This document shows, piece by piece, positions 29,124 through 38,040 of a DNA stretch of 64,000 bases. This DNA is from an uncultured Chlorobiaceae bacterium (GTDB lineage: Bacteria; Bacteroidota; Chlorobiia; Chlorobiales; Chlorobiaceae): contig CAJAIK010000023.1 of assembly GCA_903939765.1 (NCBI GenBank), forward strand, positions 1 through 64,000, written 5' to 3'. Made by a program: the position numbers and the translations under genes. Each line of letters opens with the position of its first letter. Within the stretch, counting starts at the first letter, position 1. The notes beneath the pieces were generated by a model. It searched no databases and had not been told where the DNA came from. It was given only the letters and a program-made list of their open reading frames with translations.

Positions 29124-29364
29124 AAGGTCAATCTCCCTGTGTTATGTGTGTTTGAAACAAATGTACTTCAAGAAAATGCCAGGACGGCTTTTCTGCTGTC
29201 ACGCTACAAGCGAACAATCTTAAAAATACCATACCGGGCATTTATAAACAAGAAACGCTCTCTTCGACATCGCCTGCAACGGCTAAGTTCTTTAGGATGG
29301 AAAAGGATTCGACCTGTTTCTTTAAGGCCGAACTGAGAAAAGAGCGATTGCCGGAAACAAAATC

Positions 29365-30390
29365 CTAAACAATAAACATGCTGTCACCATAACTGAGAAA
29401 GCTGTAGCCTTCGGAGAGCGCTTCGCTGTAGGCATTGCGCAGCTTGTCAGCTCCGGCAAATGCGGCTGTAAGCATCAGTACCGTTGATCGTGGCGCATGA
29501 AAGTTGGTCAAAAGCCGATCAATAATGCGGAACTGATAACCGGGATAGATAAAAATATCAGCTTCACCTCTCAACGGTTCATCACCCTCAAAAGTCTCAA
29601 TGCGCTCACCGGCATGTTCAAGTGCCCTGGTAACAGTAGTGCCGACGGCCACAACCCTCCCGCCGGCAGCTTTTACCCTGCAAATTTTTTCAGCGCATTG
29701 CGGTGGTATGGTGTAAAACTCACGGTGCATGACATGCTCTTCAAGCGAATCTACCCTGACCGGAAGAAAGGTACCCAGGCCGACATGCAGCGTGAGAGCA
29801 ACAACATCAACGCCTTTGCGGCGAAGTTTGTCAAGCAGTTCGGAGGTCATGTTCAGGGAGGCTGTTGGCGCGGCTACCGAGCCTGGCAATTCAGCAAATA
29901 CGGTCTGGTAACGCTCCCGGTCAACCTCCTCCGCTTCCCGTTTGAGATAGGGGGGAATGGGCACTCCCCCGAAGCGCTCGAAAAGATCGCCGAGCGATCG
30001 CTCCCCGCAGATGGCGATACGGGCAATTCCGTGATCGACAAGCTCTGTTACCAGCAGTTCATGATCGTGCGCCACGAGCTTATCGCCCTTTTTCAGTTTC
30101 CCCCGGTAGAGCACCAGACTTTGCTCTTCCTCGTGCTTCTCAAGAAGCATCAGCTCAATCTTCGCACCAGTCGGCTTGCAGGCAAAGAGCCGCGCCCGGA
30201 TAACTCTTGTATTGTTCAGCACAAGAAGGTCGCCCTGCTGCAAAAAAGCGTCAAGAGTGGCATAGGATGTGTGTTCCAGAGCACCTGAGTGACGATCAAG
30301 CACCAGAAGACGGGTCGAACCACGCTCTGAAGGAGGGTATTTGGCAATTCTCTCCTCCGCCAGTTCGTAATCAAAGTCGTCAGCTCTCAT
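29365..30390 (-). CDS. queA: S-adenosylmethionine:tRNA ribosyltransferase-isomerase
   Basis: QueA transfers and rearranges the ribose of SAM onto preQ1 in the tRNA wobble position, giving epoxyqueuosine. The 341-residue length is standard. Diagnostic segments are [20 protein letters not shown] at the N-terminus, [35 protein letters not shown] and [20 protein letters not shown] near the C-terminus. Its start overlaps the hisD stop by four bases (ATGA), so the two are cotranscribed, with no metabolic link. queC of the same pathway is at 47977. Confidence 0.96.
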   Translation of the reverse strand: MRADDFDYELAEERIAKYPPSERGSTRLLVLDRHSGALEHTSYATLDAFLQQGDLLVLNNTRVIRARLFACKPTGAKIELMLLEKHEEEQSLVLYRGKLKKGDKLVAHDHELLVTELVDHGIARIAICGERSLGDLFERFGGVPIPPYLKREAEEVDRERYQTVFAELPGSVAAPTASLNMTSELLDKLRRKGVDVVALTLHVGLGTFLPVRVDSLEEHVMHREFYTIPPQCAEKICRVKAAGGRVVAVGTTVTRALEHAGERIETFEGDEPLRGEADIFIYPGYQFRIIDRLLTNFHAPRSTVLMLTAAFAGADKLRNAYSEALSEGYSFLSYGDSMFIV

Positions 30391-31673
30391 AGCGTCCTCA
30401 ATCTTGCCCTGACAGCCTCGCCGTGAGCCTGAAGCCCTTCACGATCAGCAAAGGCTGCAATTTTCTCTCCACAATGCAGCATCTGCTCTTTTGAATAGGA
30501 GATAATCGATGTGTGCTTGACAAAATCACGAACCGATAAGGGGGAAAAAAACCGTGCCGTACCGTTGGTTGGCAAGGTATGGTTCGGTCCGGCAAAATAG
30601 TCTCCGACGGTTTCGCAGGAGTAGCCACCCATAAAAATGGCACCGGCATGGTGAATATCCGGCAATATCTCCCACGGATGCTCAACATGCAGTTCAAGAT
30701 GCTCGGGGGCAATCATATCTGAGACCGCACAAGCCTCCTTAAGCGAGCTGACAAGCACAATGGCTCCGTTGTTGTGCAGTGAAGAGGCAATAATCTCATG
30801 GCGAAGCATTCCGGAGAGACGTGCTTCCGCACACTCCCTTACAGCCAGGGCCAGCGATTCAGAGGGAGTGATCAGTACCGCCGATGCGTCCGCGTCATGC
30901 TCTGCCTGGGCAAACATATCAAGGACGATAAACTCCGGATTTGCCGATGCGTCAGCAATGATAACCACTTCAGAGGGGCCCGCTATACTGTCGATGGCGA
31001 CGTGGCCAAAAACCTGCTTTTTGGCCAGGGCCACATATTTATTACCAGGGCCAGTGATGATGTCAACCTTCGCAATGCTCTCAGTGCCATAGGCAAAAGC
31101 GGCTATTGCCTGGGCTCCGCCAAGTTTGTAGACAGCACCGATACCGGCCACTGCAGCAGCAGCAAGAATATTGGGGCTGACCTCTCCCGAAGCATCACAG
31201 GGAGTGGTCATGCAAATATGCCTGACCCCGGCCACTTTTGCCGGAGCCGCATTCATAAGCACCGAGGAGGGATAGGAGGCCTGACCACCGGGAACATAGA
31301 GCAGGGCTCGCTCCATGGGTGTTACCCGCTGGCCGAGCAATACTCCGCCATCAGCCTCATAAAAAAAACTTTTTTCAACCTCGTGCTCATGAAACCGGAC
31401 AATATTGCGGTAGGCCTCCTCAAGCACGGCAAGAAAAGCGGGATCAGCATGGTGATAGGCGTTCTGTATGGCATCCGCAGAAACCTGCATGTCGGTCAAC
31501 CGGACACCCTGGAAGCGCTCTGTATAATCAAGCACAGCGCCATCTCCACGCTGCCGTACCTGAAGCAAAATTTCTTCAACCGCAGTATGAACGGAAACGT
31601 CAAACGAAACGCTCCGATCCAGTTGCTCTTTCAGTGCTGAACGTTCTTCAGCAAAACGATATATGCGAAACAC
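30387..31673 (-). CDS. hisD: Histidinol dehydrogenase
   Basis: HisD carries out the last two steps of histidine synthesis, oxidising histidinol to histidine with two NAD. The 428-residue protein shows [20 protein letters not shown] near residue 120, [53 protein letters not shown], and the zinc/catalytic [11 protein letters not shown] and [14 protein letters not shown]. No other his gene is in the window, so the pathway is scattered. It precedes queA with an ATGA overlap. Confidence 0.96.
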   Translation of the reverse strand: MFRIYRFAEERSALKEQLDRSVSFDVSVHTAVEEILLQVRQRGDGAVLDYTERFQGVRLTDMQVSADAIQNAYHHADPAFLAVLEEAYRNIVRFHEHEVEKSFFYEADGGVLLGQRVTPMERALLYVPGGQASYPSSVLMNAAPAKVAGVRHICMTTPCDASGEVSPNILAAAAVAGIGAVYKLGGAQAIAAFAYGTESIAKVDIITGPGNKYVALAKKQVFGHVAIDSIAGPSEVVIIADASANPEFIVLDMFAQAEHDADASAVLITPSESLALAVRECAEARLSGMLRHEIIASSLHNNGAIVLVSSLKEACAVSDMIAPEHLELHVEHPWEILPDIHHAGAIFMGGYSCETVGDYFAGPNHTLPTNGTARFFSPLSVRDFVKHTSIISYSKEQMLHCGEKIAAFADREGLQAHGEAVRARLRTL

Positions 31674-31938
31674 TCGATGTCATCTTTTTTGGTTATCTGG
31701 CCTCAGGAATGTCATTAAAACGAAGGGTAACTCAAAGAGCTTTATGTATCGAAACTCGGCACGACAAGCTCAAAACCCCGAGAAAAATGCTTAAAAAAAA
31801 GAAGTCAGGGAAACAATTTTTTGATTTGAAAAAAAGTTGCATTAATCTACCTTATGAGATTCAGTTGAACCCTTGGAATATAGCCTGAATGGGCTCCATT
31901 CCAAGCCACTATGACAGACATATAGAACCATCGATAAT

Positions 31939-32967
31939 ATGAGCTTCTTCAGCAACCTGTTCCGTGATATCGCCATTGATCTCGGAACGGCGAACACGTT
32001 GATTTTTATCCGAGGTCAAGGCGTGATTTTAAATGAGCCATCAATTGTCGCCCGTGAACGTAACACTGGCAAGATCGTGGCTATCGGACATGAAGCTCTT
32101 CTCATGCATGAAAAAACCCATCCCGGTATTTTAACAATCCGGCCACTTGCCAACGGTGTCATTGCTGATTATGAAGCAACAGAGGAGTTGATCAAGGGAT
32201 TGATCAACAAAACCAAAACACAGTTTTCGTTCGGCATCCGCCGAATGGTTATCGGTATCCCGTCAGGTATCACCGAAGTTGAAAAACGGGCTGTACGCGA
32301 TTCTGCCGAGCATGTCGGGGCAAAAGAGGTCTATCTGGTGACCGAACCAATGGCCGCAGCAATCGGAATCGGACTTGATGTCAAAGAGCCCATGGGCAAT
32401 ATGATTGTCGATATCGGAGGCGGAACAACGGAAATTGCCGTTATTTCACTCGGCGGCATTGCGTCGGGAGAATCTCTCAGGGTTGCCGGAACCGATATCA
32501 CCAACGCGATTGTCCGTCACTTCCGCAAAGCATACAGCCTCGCCATTGGCGAACGTACGGCTGAAGATGTGAAAATAAAAATTGCATCTGCCTACAAGCT
32601 TGAAAAAGAGCTGACCATGATGGTACGAGGCAGAAACCTTGTAACCGCCCTTCCCGAAGAGCGTGAGGTCAACTCAGCAACCATCCGGGAAGCCATTTCT
32701 ACCCCGATCAGCCAGATCATCACGTCGATCAAAAAAAGCCTTGAGGTAACAAAACCTGAGCTTTCGGCCGATATTTTTAACCGTGGACTCTTCCTTGCCG
32801 GCGGAGGCTCGCTCATCAAGGGACTCGACAAACGAATCAGCGAAGAGACAAAGCTCGCTGTACATATCAGCGAAGATCCTCTTACCGCTGTCGCAAGAGG
32901 CACAGGCGAGGTACTCGAAAACCTTGAAAAATACCGGAGTGTGCTCCTTACGACCAAACGCTACTGA
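31939..32967 (+). CDS. mreB: Rod shape-determining protein MreB
   Basis: MreB is the bacterial actin that forms membrane-associated filaments guiding side-wall synthesis. The 342-residue protein has phosphate-1 IAIDLGTANTLIF at the start, the connect and phosphate-2 region NMIVDIGGGTTEIAVISLGG near residue 155, and the adenosine motif FLAGGGSLIKGLDKRI near residue 290. Partner genes mreC, mreD and mrdA lie 20 kb away at 10983-14270, also on the plus strand. About 265 bases of AT-rich DNA precede it and presumably hold its own promoter. Confidence 0.96.
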   Translation: MSFFSNLFRDIAIDLGTANTLIFIRGQGVILNEPSIVARERNTGKIVAIGHEALLMHEKTHPGILTIRPLANGVIADYEATEELIKGLINKTKTQFSFGIRRMVIGIPSGITEVEKRAVRDSAEHVGAKEVYLVTEPMAAAIGIGLDVKEPMGNMIVDIGGGTTEIAVISLGGIASGESLRVAGTDITNAIVRHFRKAYSLAIGERTAEDVKIKIASAYKLEKELTMMVRGRNLVTALPEEREVNSATIREAISTPISQIITSIKKSLEVTKPELSADIFNRGLFLAGGGSLIKGLDKRISEETKLAVHISEDPLTAVARGTGEVLENLEKYRSVLLTTKRY

Positions 32968-32985
32968 AAAGAAAAAACGGGGCGG

Positions 32986-34122
32986 CTACGCCTCTGCGAG
33001 AAGAGTCGCATAATATGCTTCATAGTGCTCAACAAGCAAGGCGGTTTCATACTGCTTTGCTTGTCGGACACAGGCTTCGGAACACTCGACCCAGTGGGCG
33101 TGATCCGAGAGCAGAAGAAGCGCTTTCTCTGTCATACCTTCGATATCTCCCGGAGCAAGCAGGTAACCGTGAGTTCCCGGAACAATAAACTCCGGAAATC
33201 CTCCAGCCATGGTTGCCACAACCGGCACTCCACAGGCCATGGCCTCAAGCGCCGCAAGGCCGAACGACTCAACATTGCTCGGCATCAACATGATATCGGC
33301 AACGGAGAGCAGCGGAACAATATCATCAAGCTTGCCGAGAAAGCGTACCCGATCCGGAATCCCCAACTGGCGAACCTGAATTTCAGCGTCACTGCGTTCC
33401 GGCCCGTCACCCACAAGCAGCAATGTTGCCTCGGTACGGCGACTCATGGCATAAAAAACCCGGATAATGTCGCCAATACATTTTACCGGCCTGAAATTTG
33501 AGATGTGGATAACAATCTTTTCATCGCCAAGACCCAGTTGTTCACGAATTTCGGGTTTCGGAGAGCGAAAAAAGAGTGAGGTATCAACAAAATTCGGAAT
33601 GACCGTAATCTCCTTTTTCGGGCTGAACATTCTCACCGTCTCCTGCTTCAGCCAGGCCGACACGGCCGTCACCCCGTCTGACTTGTTGATAGCGAGCCTC
33701 ACGACATCCTGCATCCACCGGTCGGCGCCCACAACCGTAATATCGGTGCCATGCAGCGTTGTTACCAGCTTGAAACACTGCGATTCAGCACACTTGTCCT
33801 CAAGCATCTGACGGGCAAGCATGGCGCTCAGTGCATGAGGAATGGCATAGTGGGCGTGGACAATATCAAGCTTTTCATAATAGGCGATATCGGCAATTTT
33901 GGAGGCAAGGGCAAGAGAGTAAAGTGGGCTCTCAAAAAGAGGATAGTGCATCACCTCAATCTCATGACAGAAGATATTGCGTGAAAAGGCTCCAAGCCGG
34001 AAGGGCGCCGCCTGACTGAAAAAATGAACGATATGCCCCTTGGCTGCAAGTGCCTTGCCCAGCTCGGCCGCAATTGCCCCACTCCCCCCGTAGGTATGGT
34101 GACACGAAATGCCGATTTTCAT
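32986..34122 (-). CDS. bshA: N-acetyl-alpha-D-glucosaminyl L-malate synthase (bacillithiol pathway)
   Basis: BshA is a GT4 glycosyltransferase that joins UDP-GlcNAc to L-malate in the first step of bacillithiol synthesis. The 378-residue protein matches the family closely at the N-terminus (MKIGISCHHTYGGSGAIAAE, then IVHAHYAIPHALSAMLAR) and in the GT-B C-terminal domain (IHISNFRPVKCIGD, LLLVGDGPER, PSNVESFGLAALEAMACG with the catalytic ExxE-like glutamates). Chlorobi are known to make an N-methylated bacillithiol, so presence here fits the host. Other bsh genes are not in this window. It converges with mreB, with 18 bases between stops. Confidence 0.9.
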   Translation of the reverse strand: MKIGISCHHTYGGSGAIAAELGKALAAKGHIVHFFSQAAPFRLGAFSRNIFCHEIEVMHYPLFESPLYSLALASKIADIAYYEKLDIVHAHYAIPHALSAMLARQMLEDKCAESQCFKLVTTLHGTDITVVGADRWMQDVVRLAINKSDGVTAVSAWLKQETVRMFSPKKEITVIPNFVDTSLFFRSPKPEIREQLGLGDEKIVIHISNFRPVKCIGDIIRVFYAMSRRTEATLLLVGDGPERSDAEIQVRQLGIPDRVRFLGKLDDIVPLLSVADIMLMPSNVESFGLAALEAMACGVPVVATMAGGFPEFIVPGTHGYLLAPGDIEGMTEKALLLLSDHAHWVECSEACVRQAKQYETALLVEHYEAYYATLLAEA

Positions 34123-34304
34123 ATTAAAAATATATATTAAAACAATTTATGCCGATATTGCCATCGACATGTCATATCGGTACACAATACCCGGCCGTTC
34201 AAACATACAAAAAAGCCTGAACATGGAGGCGAAAAAGCCGCGCCGCTTGCTACCACAGCATCAATGACAGAGTGTACGGCTTTCGGGCTAAAGGAGAGAG
34301 GCTA

Positions 34305-34697
34305 TCATTGGCTGGATCGACCTGTCAGCATGGAAGCTCCAGCCGAACTGCTCCCGGATGCTGACCCGGCAATCTCCTTCTCTTTATTGCGCAATAACCC
34401 TTCAGGTAAAGCGCTGATATAACCGGGACATGGCAGTTTTTCACATGCTATTTTTGAATCCGACCAGAAAAGATGGCCGGTTATATCAACCTTGGCGGCA
34501 ATCATGGTTTGTTCAGGGGTATCAAGGTAGCCGACATCCCCTTGTTGCAGAATATAAGCCACTTTGCCTCCGCCCGCGTCATCACCGATCCTGAGCGGTA
34601 CTGCAGGCGCCACTGCAAAAAAAGCGGCAACACCGGCACCGGTAAAGAGTAACACCCTCAAGAGCGCGGTCATACCTGTTATCTGGAAGAGTTTCAT
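34305..34697 (-). CDS. Exported short DUF1566-like protein (third of three)
   Basis: This 130-residue protein has a signal peptide (TALLRVLLFTGAGVAAFFAV) and the module shared with the genes at 37175 and 37564: PLRIGDDAGGGKVAYI, QQGDVGY, EQTMIAAKVD, LFWSDSKIACEKL. After PGY it departs from the full-length relative at 37564: the second half of the DUF1566 domain (W-x-LP ... YWSS ... VRPI) is missing and replaced by a Ser/Gly-rich tail (GSASGSSSAGASML). It lies 63 bases after the TPR gene at 34761 and is last in the five-gene run. Function unknown; it is exported and probably a partner of the TPR proteins. Confidence 0.65.
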   Translation of the reverse strand: MKLFQITGMTALLRVLLFTGAGVAAFFAVAPAVPLRIGDDAGGGKVAYILQQGDVGYLDTPEQTMIAAKVDITGHLFWSDSKIACEKLPCPGYISALPEGLLRNKEKEIAGSASGSSSAGASMLTGRSSQ

Positions 34698-34760
34698 GAT
34701 TTTCCTATGCGTTAAAATGGATGTATCTCCTTTCTGTTGCCATCGTCAGGGATGCTATGA

Positions 34761-37178
34761 TTATCGTTGTATGGCACGGATGTCGGTTGCCCGTTTTTCC
34801 GTTTTCTCAGCATCGCTTGCGCGTCCGGTATTCATATAGATGAACGCCAAATTGTCGAGGAGCGTCGCTGCATTTGGATGCATCGGGCCAAGATTTTTTT
34901 CGATAATCGCCAGTGAACGCAGCGACAGGGGTTCAGCTTTGTTGTACTGCTCCTGGGCAACATAAATCACCGAAAGGTTATTGAGGCTCACCGCCACATT
35001 GGTGTGATCGGGGCCAAGAGTCTTTTCCCATATCTGAAGTGAACGCTTCAAAAGGGGCTCAGCCTCACGGTATTTTTTCTGGGCATTGTAGAGTAAGGCC
35101 AGGTTATTAAGGCTTAATGCGATATCGGGGTGAAGGGAGCCAAATGTTTTTTCGCGAATAGCGAGTGCACGCTTGAACAGTGGTTCTGCCTCCGCATAGC
35201 GCTTCATGGTGAGGAACAACTGGGCCAGATTATCCAGACTCAGGGCAACATCAGGCGAATCTGAGATAAAGGCATGCTCAAAAATTGAAAGCGTACGCCG
35301 GTAGAGCCCTTCGACCTCCTGGTAACGCCCTTCGGCATAATAAAGCGCTGCGATGTTGTTGATGCTGAAGGCAAGATCAGGGGAATCAGAGCCGATGGTT
35401 TTTTCAAAGATGATCTGAGCCCGTTTAAAAAGCGGCTCAGCCAGTGCATATTGGCCCTGGATATAGTAAAGGGAGCCAAGGTTATTCAGCTTTACAGCTA
35501 CATCAGGATGATCAGGGCCAAGGAGTTTTTCCTGAATGGCCAGCGCACGCTTCATGAGCGGCACGGCTTCTGAGTATTTTTCTTGTACTCTATAAAACAT
35601 TGCCAGGTTGTTCAGGCTCCTGGCAACTTCAGGGTGCTCAAGGCCAAAGCTCTTCTCCCTGATTTCGAGTGCAAGAAGGTAGAGTGGTGCTGCCTCCTGG
35701 TATCTTCCCTCGGCTTTGTAGAGCTCAGCCAGGTTGTTCAGAATCTGCGCCACACGGGGGTGTTCCGGGCCAAATGTCTTCTTATGGATTGCCAATGCAC
35801 GCAGATAGAGCGGTTCTGCCTCTCTATATCTGCCCTGAAAAGCGTAAAACCCGGCCAGATTGTTCAGACATGTGGCGATATCGGGCTGATCGGATCCAAA
35901 AGCCACCTCCCGGAGGGCCAGTGCGCGCTTTGAGAGCACTTCAATTTCAGCATATCTGCCCTGCAATGAGTAAAGCCCGGCAAGACTGTTCAGGGTGATG
36001 GATATTTCTGAATGATAAGGGCCAAAAACCTTTTCACGAATTGCGAGCGCTCGTTTGAAGAGCGGTTCGGCTTCATGGTACCGAGCCTGCATTTTATAGA
36101 GCTCGCCAAGGTTATTGAGACTTGTGGCTACATCGGGATCATCGGGATCAAGAACTTTTTCCCGAATGGCGAGTGCACGCAAATAGAGTGATTCAGCCTC
36201 TGCGTAGCGTCCCTCGGTAACGTAGAATCCCGCCAGATTGTTGAGACTTGTTGCAACATGGGGATCAAACGGGTCAAGGTTTTTTTCGCGGATAGCCAGT
36301 GCACGAAGGTAAAAAGGCTCTGCTTCATGGTATTTGCCCTGAATTTGATAGAGCTCTCCAAGGTTGTTCAGAGGCCTGACGACATCAGGGTGACTCAGGC
36401 CGAGTGTACGCTCATCTATGGCCAGCGCCCGTATAAAGAGCGGTTCGGATGCTGCATACTGCCCCTGGGCAAAGTACAACCTCCCGAGGTTGTTCAGACT
36501 CATGGCTACATCAGGATGATCTCTACCAAGGAGTTTCTCGCGGATTGCCAGTGAGCGCAGAGAGAGTGATGTTGCAACAGCATACTTGTCCAGCGTGCCA
36601 TAAAACTCTGCCAGGTTGTTCAGACTTACGGCTACATCAAGGTTATTGCCGTTGAAGATCTTTTCACGAATGGCAAGCGCACGCTTATAGAGCGGTTCCG
36701 CCTCGGCATAACGCCCTTGAGCCTTATACAACTCCGCCATATTGTTCAGGCTGGTTGCCAGATCAGGATGATCGCTCTCAAGGTTTTTTTCGCGGATGTC
36801 GAGCGCCCGCCTGAAAAGCGGTTCTGCTTCAGCATAGAGCCCTTGTGCGTAGTATATGCCGGCAATATTGTTCAGATTCAGGGCCAAATCGGAAGCGTTC
36901 GATCCAGCATTTTTTTCCGCATCTTTTAAATCTTTCTCTGCGACAATTTTGATACGGTTGAGCCGGTAACGTTCATCAACATCCTTGTTGTTTGCCGCAT
37001 GAACAATCTCTGAACCATTGATTCCGCCACAGGAGATCAGAAGAAACAGAATCAGAGCGCGGCTGTTTTTTTTCCTTAAAAGAGAAGGGGAGATGTTTGC
37101 GCCTCTCTTCAGTGCGTTAATAATCATGGGTTTCATGATGAAATTTTTTTTGAGGTATAGACGCACATGGCTTTTCAT
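34761..37178 (-). CDS. Exported protein with 17 TPR units (kinesin-light-chain type)
   Basis: This 805-residue protein has an N-terminal hydrophobic segment ALILFLLISCGGINGS; LISC is a possible lipobox. From about residue 100 it is built of 17 consecutive 42-residue TPR units with consensus SLNNLAxLYxxQGRYxEAEPL, then YxRALAIREKxxGPDHPDVA. The last unit is a divergent cap (LLDNLAFIYMNTGRASDAEK). Such arrays form a superhelix that binds peptides or proteins. The start used here overlaps the stop of the gene at 37175 by ATGA; an alternative ATG is 14 codons downstream. It is a paralogue of the gene at 38037, which also has 17 units. The partner and function are unknown. Confidence 0.85.
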   Translation of the reverse strand: MKSHVRLYLKKNFIMKPMIINALKRGANISPSLLRKKNSRALILFLLISCGGINGSEIVHAANNKDVDERYRLNRIKIVAEKDLKDAEKNAGSNASDLALNLNNIAGIYYAQGLYAEAEPLFRRALDIREKNLESDHPDLATSLNNMAELYKAQGRYAEAEPLYKRALAIREKIFNGNNLDVAVSLNNLAEFYGTLDKYAVATSLSLRSLAIREKLLGRDHPDVAMSLNNLGRLYFAQGQYAASEPLFIRALAIDERTLGLSHPDVVRPLNNLGELYQIQGKYHEAEPFYLRALAIREKNLDPFDPHVATSLNNLAGFYVTEGRYAEAESLYLRALAIREKVLDPDDPDVATSLNNLGELYKMQARYHEAEPLFKRALAIREKVFGPYHSEISITLNSLAGLYSLQGRYAEIEVLSKRALALREVAFGSDQPDIATCLNNLAGFYAFQGRYREAEPLYLRALAIHKKTFGPEHPRVAQILNNLAELYKAEGRYQEAAPLYLLALEIREKSFGLEHPEVARSLNNLAMFYRVQEKYSEAVPLMKRALAIQEKLLGPDHPDVAVKLNNLGSLYYIQGQYALAEPLFKRAQIIFEKTIGSDSPDLAFSINNIAALYYAEGRYQEVEGLYRRTLSIFEHAFISDSPDVALSLDNLAQLFLTMKRYAEAEPLFKRALAIREKTFGSLHPDIALSLNNLALLYNAQKKYREAEPLLKRSLQIWEKTLGPDHTNVAVSLNNLSVIYVAQEQYNKAEPLSLRSLAIIEKNLGPMHPNAATLLDNLAFIYMNTGRASDAEKTEKRATDIRAIQR

Positions 37179-37528
37179 GGTGAGTTGCGTTCATGGGTGA
37201 TGCTCCCGGTAAGTCGTGTTTGCCTTGCTCGGCCCTGCAAATTACCGTCCTTGAACCCTATCGCTTCAAGCTTGTCGGTTGCCGTTCTGGTGTCAGACCA
37301 GTAAAGGGTGGCTGAAACATCAGCTTTTGCAACAATGACCGCTTGCTCCGTTGTTTCAGCATAATCCTTGTCACCGGGCTGCACAATCCAGGCAACAACG
37401 CCTCCTCCATAAGCATCGCCGACCTTGAGCGCCGCCGACGATTGTGATGAAAGAGCAACCATGCCAACAGCGGCAAGCAGCAGCGCTTTCAGTTGTCGGG
37501 TAAAAACTTTTTGTAGACAATTGTTCAT
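37175..37528 (-). CDS. Exported short DUF1566-like protein (second of three)
   Basis: This 117-residue protein has a signal peptide (RQLKALLLAAVGMVALSSQS) and the shared module LKVGDAYGGGVVAWI, QPGDKDY, EQAVIVAKADV, LYWSDTRTATDKLEAIGF. Like the protein at 34305 it ends where the longer relative continues with the W-x-LP half of the DUF1566 domain; the last ~25 residues (NLQGRARQTRLTGS) are basic and unrelated. Its stop overlaps the start of the next TPR gene by four bases, so translation is coupled. It may be a genuine short form, since a second short form exists, rather than a pseudogene. Confidence 0.65.
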   Translation of the reverse strand: MNNCLQKVFTRQLKALLLAAVGMVALSSQSSAALKVGDAYGGGVVAWIVQPGDKDYAETTEQAVIVAKADVSATLYWSDTRTATDKLEAIGFKDGNLQGRARQTRLTGSITHERNSP

Positions 37529-37563
37529 AACGGATCCATTTTTTCAACAAGAGAGATGAACTA

Positions 37564-38040
37564 TCAAAACTTTCTTATGGGTCTGACCCGCAAGCGGCTC
37601 TCCCTGGAACGGATATGCTCTTTGCCGTCAAAGAATTGCTGACTCCAGGCGCTGTCGGGCTCAAGGGATGAAGAACTCCAGTAGTCAACACCCTGAAACC
37701 CTCCAAGTACCTCTTTGCTTAAAAAGAGCCTGTTCAGATCCTCTTTGGCTGGAAGTGTCCAATCGGTAAAACCTTTCAAGGTCAAGCTGTCGCATGTCGC
37801 TTTGGCATCAGACCAGCCCATTTGGGTTTCCAGATCGGCAAACGCAGCAATAACGCCGTGTTGCTGGGGCGCTTTGGAGTCATTTTTTTCAACAAAGACA
37901 ATCATTCCACCCCCGAGGATATCCCCTTTTTTGAGCGGCTCCGCCATCAAAACAACAAAAGCCGCAACCACACCGAAGGAGGACGCGAGCATGGCCTGCA
38001 AAAGTTGGCAAGCCAAATTTTTAGCAGGAGATTTCGTCAT
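37564..38040 (-). CDS. Exported DUF1566 (Lcl C-terminal-like) domain protein (first of three)
   Basis: This 158-residue protein has an N-terminal hydrophobic signal/anchor (MLASSFGVVAAFVVLMAEP) followed by a complete DUF1566-like domain: KKGDILGGGMIVFVEKND, GVIAAFADL, MGWSDAKATCDSL, then the second half FTDWTLPAKEDLNRLF, VDYWSSSSLEPDSAW and the end LRVRPIRKF. The fold is related to FISUMP and, more distantly, to C-type-lectin-like sulfatase-modifying-factor domains, often carried by surface proteins. Its ATG overlaps the stop of the TPR gene at 38037 by four bases. Biochemical role unknown. Confidence 0.78.
   Translation of the reverse strand: MTKSPAKNLACQLLQAMLASSFGVVAAFVVLMAEPLKKGDILGGGMIVFVEKNDSKAPQQHGVIAAFADLETQMGWSDAKATCDSLTLKGFTDWTLPAKEDLNRLFLSKEVLGGFQGVDYWSSSSLEPDSAWSQQFFDGKEHIRSRESRLRVRPIRKF

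Noticed and set aside
30798-31640. 280-codon plus-strand frame
   Set aside because: It is the antisense shadow of hisD, whose conserved motifs are all on the minus strand.
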